A stretch of 64,000 nt of DNA, taken from Molanna angustata. Lineage: Eukaryota > Arthropoda > Insecta > Trichoptera > Molannidae. The notes beneath the pieces are model-generated. The model made no database searches and was not told the origin of the DNA. It saw only the letters and a list, made by a program, of their open reading frames with translations. Numbering within the stretch: position 1 is the stretch's first letter; each line of letters begins with the position of its first letter. Position numbers and translations under genes: made by a program. Shown one piece after another: positions 33,085 to 44,261 of this stretch. The stretch lies in NCBI GenBank assembly GCA_963576475.1, contig OY754972.1, positions 14,568,572 to 14,632,571 on the forward strand. Reading direction: 5' to 3'.

Positions 33085-36000
33085 TCATGTTGAAACAACT
33101 GGCTCACTGCTCAGTGATAGTGAAGATAATAGTGCACCGAATTTAAGACAGAAAGTCTTGAAAGCCCTAAAATTGCTCTTCGTGGCTACAAGGTCCGCAT
33201 GTCCAATGGGTCCAAAGAAATTCCCACGGACATCGTCGTAGAGTTCTCGTCGGTAAGTTGACACGGAGAAGTTAGTGCATTCCCATAGGATATGCTCAGA
33301 AGTCTGTTCAGGGTTATCACAAAGCTGACATGAGGACGAATCGGATAAGTGAAAACGAAAGAGATAGCTTTTGAAACTGCCGTGTCCAGTAAGGAATTGC
33401 GTGGTCCAATAATCGGGAACAATCCACGGGGAAAAAATTCGAGTCCTCACATCGGGAAGAAATAAAAATGTCAGTCTGCCCACGGAAGAAGAGGACCAGC
33501 GACGTTGCCAAGCATCTAAAAGAGAACTCCGGGCCAAGTTCTCGATCTCTCCACGAACTGTGGGTAAATTTACAGGTGGGAGAGAAACACCACCCAAAAT
33601 TGAGCTTCGGCCTCTATACAGGTTGTGAATTGAAGCTCGTCGCTGTGTTTCCAGATCAAGGGGAGCCATACCTGTGAGAATAGAAAGTGTGTCGGTAGCG
33701 CAGGTTCTGTAAGCCTTTGCTAAAGCTATTAGAGCGAAGCGCTGTCCAGAAAGCAGCAGACGTCTAATGTATTGGGTTTCACAACGATGAGCCCAACAAG
33801 GAGCGGCATAACACATAATACTCAGAAAGGTAGCGTTGTAAAACAGTCTTGCTACTGGAAATTTAAGGCCCTAACTAGCTCGAGCAAGACGTGAAATCTT
33901 TTGGAAGGCTATTTTTGCACTGTCGGATACAGCACGAACATGGTATTGGAAAGTTAGGCCTCTATCTAGTGTAACACCCAAAACTTTGACCCTATCCTTA
34001 AATATTACACGCGTATTGATAAATTTGATGGAGGGAGGACTTTTCATTATGCCTTTTAACACTAACCCATATGTCTTATTAGGTGCAAAATTGAGTCTAT
34101 GACTTATACCCCAATCTGCAACAGAAGAAAGTAACTGAGTAGCTGCGCGCTCAATAAGTGCTCGGGTGTTACCTTGAATAAGGATTGTAGCATCATCGGC
34201 ATATGCCAAAATACTGCAGCCCGTAGGCGTTGAAAGTGATAGAAGGTCGTCGAACAAGATGTTCCATAACAGTGGACCCAGAACAGAACCCTGAGGGCAC
34301 CCGATGCTAATTGGTCGCCAGTGCAAATCCTGTCCCCCGGGCATGGCCACATGTCTATTAGTAAAATAGCTCTTCACTATTTTATATATGTTGCAAGGAA
34401 CCTTACGGTCTCGAAGTTTTTTTAAAATTAGAGGCCACCAGGCATTGTCGAATGCTCCCGCAATGTCAAGAGATATAGAGATAACATATTTACTATCAGA
34501 GCTACTAACAATATCAGATATAGCCAAGATAGCATCAACCGTTGATTTCCCAGCGCGAAAACCGAACTGACGATCGGACAGTGGGTGGGTACTGGAAAGA
34601 TGATCTTCTAAGCGTCGACATATAAGCTTTTCTAAGACCTTACCCAAAATAGGTAGTAAAGTAATCGGTCTATATGATTTTGGGTCAGAAGGATCCAGGT
34701 CACTACGCTTGGGAATAACAGTCATTAAACCTGTTTTCCAACAATCCGGAAAGTAGCCTTCTCGCAAGCAATTGTTGTACAATAAGATAATCTCGTGGCG
34801 AGCTATGTGCCAGCACCTTTGTACGAGAGCTGCGTCAATGCGGTCAATGCCAGGAGATTTGTTTTGGTGAAGATTCTTGATGATAAAATCAAGCTCATCG
34901 AGATTGGCGAAGGTCGATATGGGAGTTTGCGGGATATCGGATTGGTTATTGCGTATTTGTGAATGAAGAGGAGTATCAGATGAAATGTCATCAGAAGAAA
35001 TAAGTATGTCAAGTAGCGTGCTCGTCGTCGAGTCAGAGTCTATTGTGATAATTCCAGTTCGTGGATCACGGATACACGAGACTGACGCATTTGGATATTT
35101 TTTCATTGATGCATATCTAAACACAGCACCCCAAGGATCTGTGGTTGAAACCTCAGATACCAAACGGCGCCATGCTTCAGACTTGGCACGAGAAATCTCG
35201 CGTTTATAGATATTATTTGAGCGTCTATACTCACATTGAAGTACAGTTACAAAGTCATTTGAACTTCCTCGACGACGGGCCGCTCTCAACGCGCGGTGAG
35301 CTCGAGTCGAAGTTCGTTTAAGGATGTCTAAGCCAGGATGCCACCATTCATTAGGAGACATATGACTAGAAGAAGTTCTGCCGATCGCCTTCTCGGCACA
35401 ATAAATTATACTCTGCGTAAAAGATGAGGCCATTTCCGCAGTAGTACAAGATCTACAAGATAAACGATCCAGCGAGCATTCAAAGTAGCGGTCAAAGTCT
35501 AACCAACGCCATCTGTCACACCTTGTCCGGAATCTTCTAAGCAAAGGTTTCGCTAAAGGAATTGGGGGTACATTGGAAATAATCTGGAACGTGATAAGGT
35601 TATGGTCACTACACGAGGCATCCTCGTCAACAGACCAATTACATAATCTGTGGTTAATCTGAGGTGTAGCTAAAGTGACATCTATATGACTTGTACCCAT
35701 GTGGTTGGAGAAGGTAGGTGGACTGAAAGGATTGTTCAACACACTCAAATTGTGGCGAGAGATAAAATCTTCGCAGCTTACACCTCTGGTGAATTTTCTG
35801 GACCCGAAAGTGGTAGTGTTACACCATAGAATAGATTCGGCATTAAAATCACCTCCAATAATTAATGATGCGTTGCCGAGTTGGCCCAATATAACATCCA
35901 GTTGATCCAGAAAACGAAATTCGGATTCACTAAAATGAAAATATATCGAAATAATATAAAACGAATCACTTGGAGAAGAAATCTGGACTACAACCAAGTG

Positions 36001-36273
36001 ACTAGAAGATAAGTGATCCAGGCATATGAAGTTAATGTTGGGATTGTAAATAGCTATACAGCTCATCGGAGGGTTCGTTGAGGTACAGCTCGAAGCCATA
36101 GCAACTCGAACACCCGGACCAAATGATGGCACAATTCCATCTCGAGAGTACGGCTCTTGGATAAGACAAACATCAATGTTCATGCGATGAGCAGACTGAC
36201 TGAGTTCGGCTGAAGCCGATTGTCCACGGCCAAGATTAAGCTGACCAAATTTAACAGAAGCATTACACGCCAT
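33085..36273 (-). pseudogene. R1-type ORF2: endonuclease and reverse transcriptase, one in-frame TAG
   Basis: Start chosen at the ATG at 36273, because endonuclease homology (KFGQLNLGRGQ) begins seven codons later and the ATG overlaps the end of ORF1. Endonuclease-fold domain about 6-225: IQEPYSRDG, GGDFNAES, SHIDVTLA, SCSDHNLITF. Reverse transcriptase about 400-760: NKSPGIDRIDAALV, SYRPITLLPILGKVLEKLI, FGFRAGKSTVDAIL, ISLDIAGAFDNAWW, GCPQGSVLGPLLWN and AYADDATIL (YADD). The C-terminal CCHC CQLC...H....C is near 983-1000. Codon 801 (33871-33873) is TAG; the frame is otherwise continuous through 1062 codons to TGA. The stop falls after the polymerase core and removes the thumb-side region and zinc finger, so this copy should be inactive unless read through. 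Confidence 0.9.
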
Positions 36274-37636
36274 AGTCAATATTGAGTAAAGCTCTGCTGA
36301 CTGTTGCTTGATAAGCTGGACAGTCATTAGTGCCTGATCGGTGTACTGCTGGTTTGTTAAATAACTTACAAACAGCGCATGTGGGTTGATTGGCTCTATT
36401 CGGACATGACACGTAAACGTGTTCCGTTGAAGCACAATGTGAGCATCTGACGGGTTCTTTGCAAGTTTTTGAACCATGGCCGTACATTCGACAACGGCCA
36501 CAAATACTGACTGGAAGAAAATCTGTAACACGACAGACATTCCAGTCCACATACACCTTTCCTAAATTGATGAGGCTATGGCGAACGGCAGCAGGTACTG
36601 AAAAGACTCTATCGCAAGTCGGGCCAACTGTAGGTCCTGTTAGATGACTGAATACTGCAGTTTTAATGGCATGCTCTTTTGTATTCTCTGCAACTATCTC
36701 TAAAAATTCGTCATTAGACAGGTCCCGTGGCACATGACTAAACCTCACACGAGGTTGTCTCTTGGTAGCGAGTCGTGCGGTCAAGGTCGTTGATGCTTTT
36801 ATTGCCGGGGCATTCAGCAACTTGATTGAGTCTTCCGTGGTGGCCGTGTTAACAACAACGCCGTGACCTCTTATGGTACGTACACTTGTGACGCGAGCAC
36901 CTACGTCGGAAGGCTTAATGGCTGCATTCAGCATTTTCCTGGTTTCCATCGATGACTTGACTTCATCGTTTGTGGGAAAAATGCAGACGGCAGGTTTTGC
37001 AGGGAGTGCAGGAAATCCTCCCTTGGATAAGGGCGGTGGACCTGTCACTTGCGTGGCATACAGGGAGGTCGGGCGGTCGTTGAGTTTATCGGCAATTTTA
37101 TTCATTACCGGTGCAATCTGTGTCTCAGTGGTATCAATTTTCTCACACAGATGCAAGATTTTTTCATCTCGGCTGGAAATCGTTGTTTTCAGGCAAGATA
37201 TGACGCCTCTTGCTTCCGCCAACTCAGTCGACAGATCACCAATAATTGATAATAGGCGCTGAGCTTCACGACCAACTCGAATGAGATGCGACTTCGAAAT
37301 TTTTGAGTGTTTTTCCACAATGTCTTGAACATTACTCAGGCATACGTAGGCTGCTTCTATTTTAGAAGATGGCAAATAATCATTTTCTCGCTCATCTTCT
37401 GTATCAGAGTCTGAACTCATATTCTCGGATTCAGTGGTCGGGGCAGGGACTGCAGATGACAAGGGCAGGGGAGGAGGTTTTATGGAGGCAAGGGAGGAAG
37501 GGACGACAGAAGGACTAAAAGTTCTGGTTCTTGAACTGGGAGGAGAGTCATTAGCGATTGCAGGAAGACTCAAGAGTTCTTTCTGCCTCTTCCGCTTTCG
37601 TTCCCTTTTTGTCATCCTATAATCAGATTCCTCCAT
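36263..37636 (-). CDS. R1-type ORF1, gag-like RNA-binding protein (457 residues)
   Basis: Nucleic-acid-binding protein expected to package element RNA. A basic N-terminus (KRERKRKRQKE) and a Ser/Pro-rich region occupy residues 1-80, an acidic patch lies near 75-85, and a helical stretch at about 90-195 could be a coiled coil. Three zinc knuckles sit at 379-439: CGRCRMYGHGSKTC, CSHCASTEHVYVSC and CAVCKLF...H....DC. The frame is intact. Its stop overlaps the ORF2 start by 11 nt (ATGGCGTGTAA), an arrangement that suggests coupled termination and re-initiation. Confidence 0.85.
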   Translation of the reverse strand: MEESDYRMTKRERKRKRQKELLSLPAIANDSPPSSRTRTFSPSVVPSSLASIKPPPLPLSSAVPAPTTESENMSSDSDTEDERENDYLPSSKIEAAYVCLSNVQDIVEKHSKISKSHLIRVGREAQRLLSIIGDLSTELAEARGVISCLKTTISSRDEKILHLCEKIDTTETQIAPVMNKIADKLNDRPTSLYATQVTGPPPLSKGGFPALPAKPAVCIFPTNDEVKSSMETRKMLNAAIKPSDVGARVTSVRTIRGHGVVVNTATTEDSIKLLNAPAIKASTTLTARLATKRQPRVRFSHVPRDLSNDEFLEIVAENTKEHAIKTAVFSHLTGPTVGPTCDRVFSVPAAVRHSLINLGKVYVDWNVCRVTDFLPVSICGRCRMYGHGSKTCKEPVRCSHCASTEHVYVSCPNRANQPTCAVCKLFNKPAVHRSGTNDCPAYQATVSRALLNIDYGV

Positions 37637-38515
37637 CGAGGTGAAGGGTCATGGATAGGACAGCAGGAAAGGTAAACCACTGGAAGCTATGCAACAGAGC
37701 TGCCCTAACAGAATAACAAAAGACTGTACGACCTGACCTAGCCCACGAAAATTGCAGATATTGCAGTCTTACAAGTGACTGGGACAGGTAGGAGTATAAT
37801 GAATAAATAAATAAACGACGGAAGTTAGACGCTAGGAGACAAGAGAACATGCGATATGAAGAGTAAAAAAAAAAAAAATTTTAATAAGGTATGGAGTAAA
37901 ACACTAAGAGCAAAAAGAATAGGTAGATAATAATATAAATCAAAAATAAAACTTAATTAAAAAATAATAATCGGCAAGCGCCGTAAAAAAAAAAAATAAT
38001 ATGTGTACAAGGGTATATACAAAAACAAATATATAGATAGGTACGAAGGTATATACAGATAGGTACCAGAAAACAGTACTCGCTATAATTACTAGTACAA
38101 ATAAGTTATTACCTAGATGTACATAAATAAAAAGGAGCGAAAGAAAACAATTAGGTACATATAAATATATCAAAATATATAGTCTTAATATTAACTAGAA
38201 TTAGTAGAGAATAAATACTATGAAGATATTATAAATATAAAAATACAAATGATTGTAGTTCGGTGCGGGAACAGGATAAGTCAGGGGGGTGAGGGGCGTC
38301 TCTTTGACGGGCGGCCTGTATACTAAGAATTTATGCTTTTCGACGCCGAAAGGGCGTAAGTGCCAGTATGGGGAGCGCAGAAAAACGTTAATATCTGCTC
38401 AACGGCAGTTGGCAGACACTATCTTCCGCGAACTTTTCTGTGCACAATTTAATTCTACATTCAATGACACTAGAGTCAGTGACGTAAAATAATACACACG
38501 AGCAACGCACACCGA
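37637..38515 (-). other. Probable 5' UTR and flank of the R1-type element
   Basis: Non-coding region upstream of ORF1. It is more balanced at 37637-37800 and 38270-38500 and is split by AT-rich microsatellite-like sequence (37800-38260). The promoter of such elements is normally internal and at the 5' end; I cannot identify the exact start. Confidence 0.4.
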
Positions 38516-39419
38516 AATGTAAAAAAAAAAATTGAAATCACGATAAAATAGTAATAAATAGTAATAAAGTACATAAGTTATACAATATTGGAATCACGGG
38601 AAAATTCCCTACAAAATGATATATATAAAGTACACAAAAAAACAAAAAAACAAAAAAAAAATAAAATGTTATTTTTCAGGCACGAGAAAAAAAAAATTCA
38701 AAACACTTTAAAACCTAAAAAATACACCCAAAATACACAAAAAAATACATCACCACAAACAGGATACGGCAACAATTCACTTAAAGCAAAAAAATAAAAG
38801 ATTTCATACGATAAAAGACCATTTTGGACTATGAGATGTGTTTGATTACTAAACTCGAAACTTTTGCCTCAGTCCGAATTTCATTTTTCATCCAGCTATG
38901 GTATTGAATAAATAAAAATGGTTCCTATGAATTAATTATGTAATATTATCTTAAGGCTTTTATTTACATTAAAAATTCCTTTTGTATTATTAATTTTCCA
39001 CTTTCCCGAAATATTTTAAGGAAAATTTTTGCAAAGTAAGTTAATTTTAAATAAAAACTATATTGTTGTGATTGTATAAAAATATAAATTTGTATTTTTT
39101 TTCTCTTATAGCAGTTTGCAAATCATAATATCAACAGTATGTTGATATGAATAATAAAAGCTTGATTCATAAACATAATTGTTAATGTTTTAAAAAATAA
39201 AACTCGACAGTCTGTGCGAGTGAATACTGTTGTGAGATCAGACATATCAGCATGGTAGTCTGTCTGATAACATATTTTTTAACAATTATTATAATTTTTA
39301 TTATTGTATTAAATTTTTAGTATTTTTTATCGACAAATTTAGAACAAAAACGTACAGAAAAAAAACAAAATTACCTCCCATTAGCAGAATATATAGTTAC
39401 AATAATATCGTTTATTATA
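38516..39419. other. AT-rich stretch, nothing recognised
   Basis: Poly-A/T-rich; the Lys-rich frame at 38588-38797 reflects A runs. No repeat recognised. Confidence 0.55.
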
Positions 39420-40195
39420 TCATCTACAGGAGTTGTAAAAAAACTTCTTCTATCTTCTGCAGCAACTTTCCAACTGCCCGGCACTTGCAGTAGTTGGGAA
39501 GCATCCCTTCCAACTTCCATCTCCCATCGCAGCCGCGGTCTTCCAACCTGTCTTCTTCCACCTGGATGTCCACACAGGACTTTCTTTGGTATTTGCTATA
39601 GTGGCATTCTCTGTACATGTCCGGCCCATCTCAATCTGACATGCACAGAGAGCCTGGGAGTCATGTAGATGGCATACAGCTCATTATTATATCTAATCCT
39701 CCAGGCTTCACCATCAGGCACAGGTCCTAGGATTCTACGAAGCACTCGTCTCTCTCTCAAACGTGTCCATGTTTCACATCCATATGTCACAACTGTTCTA
39801 ATAATTGTCTTGTACAGTGTGATTTTTGTATTCCTATGGACACTTTTTGATTAGAACACCGGCAGAAGAGAGAAGAATGCTTCGTTATCTGTTGTAACTT
39901 TTTTTAAATTAAAAAATAATATGTCCTTGTTTAACAAGTACATATACATCTTCCTACGTTCCCTAAAATAAGCAAATAAATGCTTGTGCTATAGGTGAAC
40001 GAAATCGGTCGAGGCAGGATTCGAACTCGCGACCACTGGATTACTAGCCCAGCGCGTTACCCGCCCTGCCGTCGGTCTGCCATTTTATTTCTGTTGTGTC
40101 CCCATTATCTTTGTTGATTGTGGAACCCAGGTATTTGAAGTCTTCAACAGTTTCGAAGTCATAATTGTCTTTAAAAGCATTGAAAAACTAGCTCT
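39420..40195 (-). pseudogene. LINE ORF2 C-terminal relic interrupted by SINE A
   Basis: Reading on the minus strand: FETVEDFKYLGSTINKDNGD at 40090-40170; then the SINE; then KITLYKTIIRTVVTYGCETW, RLRERRVLRRILGPV, WRIRYNNELYAIY and RLRWAGHVQRMPL down to about 39600; then degenerate QVEEDRLEDRGCDG-like sequence. The order is that of a LINE reverse transcriptase end. Frameshifts are present. TTATCTGTTGT-like sequence at both edges of the SINE supports insertion with a target duplication. Confidence 0.8.
39897..40083 (-). repeat. tRNA-derived SINE, family A, copy 5
   Basis: Full-length minus-strand copy (ATGTCCTTGTTTAACAAG, GATTCGAACTCGCGACC, CCCGCCCTGCCGTCGG) lying inside a LINE relic. The A-box side is more diverged than in the other copies. 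Confidence 0.85.
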
Positions 40196-40199
40196 GCTA

Positions 40200-40665
40200 A
40201 AATTTATAGTCAGATAGATTTAAACTTAAGTGGCAATGGGCGGGGCATGTTGCCAGATGGGCACCCAAAATTTTGAAATGGAGACTATGGGATATGAAAA
40301 TGGGAATAGGCTGGCCTCAGTAAAGGTGGACCGATGAAATTTTCCTCCGTCGCTGGAATATGGGTCCAAAAAGCCCAAAAAAAAACAAATGGAAGTACTT
40401 AGAAAAGGTCTACATTCAGCAGTGAAGAGATGGCTGAAGGCACACGAAGAAGACAGATTGAAAAGAGTAATGGAAAGTGTGGAGAATAGAAGGTCTAAAG
40501 GTCGTTAACTGACCCGATGGAGTGACTATGAAATCCGCTGCAGTGACCGAAATGTTTAGTCCTGGGTCAGATCGTTGTACACACATTTGACGAGTAATTG
40601 AGCGCAGTCGCCGCCTTCAGTTATGAGGTCAAGGATGAAGAAGAGTAAGAGAAGAGGTTCGAAAG
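40200..40665 (+). pseudogene. LINE ORF2 C-terminal relic (plus strand)
   Basis: FKLKWQWAGHVARW, then WRLWDMKMGIGWPQ, then RWTDEIF in one frame; weaker remnants of the terminal WR...L and GATGAAGAAGAGTAAG end follow. It lies back to back with the minus-strand LINE relic. Several stops are present. Same general type as the relic at 59820-60215. Confidence 0.55.
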
Positions 40666-41320
40666 AGCATTTATAGACACTTTTTTTGAAAGAAAATCTT
40701 CTAAACTCTTCATTTTTTAAACGCTTTTAATTTTTTTACGTCTTATATACTTTTTTTTATTTCATCATAAGATTCAAAATTGTTTTAACTTTCAATAAAA
40801 AAAATCATTTGACTAAAGAGCATTGTGAAAAATATTATGACAAACCCACAATAATTCAAATTGCTCCGTTGACTGAAATGGTTAATGTTTTGGTTCTATA
40901 GCAGTTGGCCAAATCGATTTGTAAATATCCCCGCAAATGCATATATTATCATCATTTTGCTAGTGCCCAGTAGGGTGTGTAATTTAATTCTGTTTAGTCA
41001 TCGACAAGCCATCTCCCGGGGCCGCCAGCTTGTGTGAGTGTGGCTTCAACCTCCTTTAATTTTAGATCATCGCTAATTAACTAGATGTTATTTTATACAC
41101 CCAACAGTTGAGATATCTTGATTATCGTGTTAAAATTTAACTCTCTCTGACTTGTTTGTTTAAGAAACCTTCACTCACATCCTACCCGATATTTTTAATT
41201 GTGCTTCGATTGTAAATAGAACATTATAAGGTAGTCACATAGAGCTTTTGTTGTCACATATATAAATAATATGTATGTTATAAATATTACGAGACATTTT
41301 TGATATTAAAACTCTTGATA
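40666..41320. other. No recognised gene
   Basis: Mostly AT-rich with a more balanced patch at 40970-41060 (CATCTCCCGGGGCCGCCAGC) that I do not recognise. Confidence 0.5.
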
Positions 41321-41321
41321 T

Positions 41322-41445
41322 TATTTACTATGCAATAGTACAAAGTAGACTAGAGTATGGAATAAGAGGCAGGGGAGGGATGGAAAAAACGCTACTTGCT
41401 CCGATTGAAAGAATGCAAATTATATTTGGTTCCTTTGTAATATTT
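41322..41445 (+). pseudogene. LINE reverse transcriptase thumb-region fragment
   Basis: YYAIVQSRLEYGIRGRGG, then LLAPIERMQIIFG: the block that follows the polymerase core in jockey/CR1-like elements (Y..I.SRL.YGI..WG.....L..I...Q). Only about 40 codons. Confidence 0.6.
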
Positions 41446-41504
41446 ATACTTTTTGAAATATATATTATTCATTCATTCATTACTACTACTACTTACTTTA
41501 CGGG

Positions 41505-41905
41505 TCCGGACCTTAGACCTTGCCACTCCAATAGGCGGCGACGGATATCGCTTTGTCGTTCGCTGTTTTTAAGTCATCTGTGCTGCATGTAGTCTTCATT
41601 TTTGGGCATATTAGTATGTAGATGGGCGTCATCCTGTTCCTCACCGCAGTCACAGCATGTATTTTCTCCCTCCAGAAATCCCCACCTCTGTTGGTTCTTT
41701 TTACATCTAGTCACCCCCACTCTCAGTCTGTTAAGGGTCCTCCATGTTGGAAAGTCCAAACGAAACGCGGTGTTCACTTCCTCAGATGGTGTCATCCAGA
41801 GTTTGCTGCCGAGTTGTTGCCTCCATAGATCCTCTCTTTACCATTTTGTGGAGGTTCCCAATTCCGTAGTAGAGATAAGAAAGTTCTTTAACTGCTATTG
41901 GGTCT
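41505..41905 (-). pseudogene. LINE C-terminal relic of another lineage
   Basis: Minus strand: MTPSEEVNTAFRLDFPTWRT, LNRLRVGVTRCKKN, RWGFLEGENTCCDCGEEQDD. It shares the W..LNR.R.G..RC....WG......CDCGE pattern with the ends at 25085 and 31408 but is clearly a separate lineage. Frameshifted upstream. Confidence 0.7.
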
Positions 41906-42617
41906 AGATCTCCTTTTTAAAACTTCAGGTTTGTTTTTTTTGTTTTTTCTCAGCCGTCTCTCATATTTATTCAAGGTTGGCTTTCTTTATTCTCGTCTAC
42001 AACTCTTTATATTGTACCATCGTCTCATCCAGTGATGCCTTTATATTTGTTGAGATGTGCTGCGAAACAAAAAAAAAATAACGAAATCTTCTCAAAAACA
42101 AAGAAACACATCTTTAAATATTATCCAAACAAATTTACTCGTTGTATTTAAATAAACATATGTATGTATGTTCTAAAAATGCACATTGAATCCAGTTACT
42201 CAGGTACTGCATTAAAATGTTTTGTGTTTGTCGGAAATGTATTGGAATTAAGTTTTTTATCCAATTGTCCAATGGTCTCTTTTCGAAAGAACACATATAG
42301 CTATTTTCCATTGTCTAGTATAGATTGGGAACGTATACGATAGTATCCATGGATAACCATCTCATGCACACAGACTAATGTTAAGTTAACTGAGCTATTT
42401 TAATACTTTTTTCAAATACCTTCTTAAGTTTCCAACAGATCAACTTCTTCAAACATACAAATACAAGTTAATTCAATATCTTCCGGTTTCTGATATATAG
42501 TTTAATTGGATTGAAAATACCTATTGACTTAAAATATTTATGAATATGCTCATAATCAATAGGATTATATCCAAAAAATAATAACGAAATTCAGAGAAAT
42601 GGAAATTAAAGATGCTT
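41906..42617. other. AT-rich stretch, nothing recognised
   Basis: No ORF or repeat recognised. Confidence 0.5.
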
Positions 42618-43118
42618 GGTGTCGTGCGATGGTATATATGTATATTTTTATTTCAACACTTAATTGAATACGGCTCTGAGTGTTGGGTTCTTGCTAAACA
42701 GGATATGGGTGCGTTACTGATTTTCGAGAGAAAAATTGTAAGAAAATTTTTTGGTGTCCTCTGCGATCTAGACACGTAGAGAATCGGGTGCAACCACGAA
42801 CTACAGAGCCTATTCAAAGATCAATATATCGTTCAAACGCTAGAAAATATAAGGAGGTTCCGCTGGTTAGGACTCGTGCATCGTATCAACGATGACCAGA
42901 CACCGAATTGAATCCTCACAACACGTCCGGAGGGAAGAAATGTGAAAAGGTTTAAACTACAATGGATGGATGGAGTCGAGAGAAACCTTCAGATAGCCGG
43001 TATGTGGAATTGGATAGAAAAGGCCATGGATAGGGTGCAATCGAGACGAATCCTTGAGGAGGCTAAGGCCCATCCTATACTGTAAAGCCACTGATGGTGA
43101 TGATGAATACCACGGTGG
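42618..43118 (+). pseudogene. LINE ORF2 C-terminal relic
   Basis: EYGSECWVLAKQDMGALLIF, ERKIVRKFFGVLCD, NHELQSLFKDQYIVQTLENI, RRFRWLGLVHRINDDQTP, then LTTRPEGRN, WMDGVERNLQIAGM, NWIEKAMDRVQSRRILEEAK and AHPIL followed by a stop. A nearly complete C-terminal domain with only two or three in-frame stops. Confidence 0.85.
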
Positions 43119-43129
43119 AATATAGTAAA

Positions 43130-43470
43130 ATATATTATTCCATGGTATAAATATAATTTTTATTCCTCGATAATCTTTCATGCAAAGGAATAGAAAGAAT
43201 CGACCGGTTAATCAACTGGCGATTAATCAATTGCAAATTAAAGAGTTCGATAACTTCCTCCAGTTTTTGAAGTTGGTTAAAAAGACGCGCACGTGGAAAA
43301 TTAAGAAGACCAAATTGGGCCAACGCAGGACGCATGTTTCCAAAGTTGTTGGGATTAAGGGTGCTGGTATCCATGGCTCTAACAATTTTGTAATTAAAGT
43401 TTCGTGACATTGCAGCGGCCGATAATGTCCTCCCAACCTGCATTTCCCCATACAACTTCCATTGTTCTCA
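43130..43470 (-). pseudogene. Possible LINE fragment
   Basis: A 106-residue minus-strand frame starts MYGEMQVGRTLSAAAMSRNF and continues with AMDTSTLNPNNFGNMRPALA, faintly like the YGEL..GKR..GRP..R...........LNP..W...A segment of LINE C-termini. The match is weak and it could be an unrelated ORF. Confidence 0.3.
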
Positions 43471-44261
43471 TATAGTGCTGGACTGTGTATTATCTTTATT
43501 GTGTCGGCCAGCGGCTATGGAACATAGTGCTTACTTCACGAAGAAAAAAAAACTTCTTTATTTGGAATTTTCCTCCACAATCGGATCGATAATTTATTTG
43601 TGTGGCAAACGTTCAAATCGTTCGTGTGAGATTTTTACGAATGCTATACCTAAATAAATATGTTTATGTTTAAAAGTTAAATATGCGACACAACACGTGC
43701 TTGTAACACTTGATATATAAATAGTACTGTATTGGTATTTTAACTTCTCACTTCAAAAATAATTTCGATATTTGTTATACTATTAGAGTTATCGGAAATT
43801 TTTTTTAAAAATCATGCGGGCTGAGCAGAACACAAATTGTTTTTTTGGTTTTAGATGTGCAAACCGCCCCCTTCTAAGATATTTAAAAATTGATATTTTA
43901 CAAGTTTTCTCAACAAATACGCCCTTGTAAAAACCATTACAAGGTCTTTCTGAATATATAATCCTACGAATTATATTACATCAACAAAGTATGTTTTCAG
44001 TAAAGAACTAAAAACTTGAGTTTTCTACTTTTGCTTTGTTTTTATGTTCGGTAACGAATAATAAATATAAAGATTTTTTTAACTAAGAGTTTACTTTTTT
44101 ATTTATTAGTATAATTTACTTAAGTAACTAAGTATGATTTCATTATACTCGTTCAGAATCAGTCTATTATTATATACGACGCCTATCCAACTGTCGAATT
44201 GTTCAAGAGATTTAATTTCTATTATTATATCGAAAGCTTTAAGGCAAGACGCGGGTAGGTA
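43471..44261. other. AT-rich stretch, nothing recognised
   Basis: No ORF or repeat recognised. Confidence 0.55.

Larger units (their letters stand above)
32841..38515 (-). mobile_element. R1-clade non-LTR retrotransposon, nearly complete
   Basis: The minus strand runs from a probable 5' UTR (to about 38515) through ORF1 (37636-36263) and ORF2 (36273-33085) to a 3' UTR of about 240 bp ending at AT-rich trinucleotide sequence near 32841. Two overlapping ORFs, a gag-like ORF1 with three zinc knuckles, an ORF2 with endonuclease, reverse transcriptase and a C-terminal CCHC, and no RNase H all agree with R1. It is not in recognisable 28S rDNA context. The outer boundaries are estimates. Confidence 0.8.

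Noticed and set aside
33186..33677. Alternative frames inside the R1 element on both strands
   Set aside because: Overlap the conserved ORF2 C-terminus in other frames and show no domain of their own.
36274..36552. Upstream extension of R1 ORF2 to an earlier ATG
   Set aside because: The stretch is the out-of-frame shadow of the ORF1 zinc-knuckle region; endonuclease homology starts after 36273.
32841..38515. Insertion in 28S rDNA as for canonical R1
   Set aside because: Neither flank resembles rDNA; both are AT-rich or LINE relics.
38588..38797. Lys-rich 69-residue protein
   Set aside because: Produced by A runs in low-complexity DNA.
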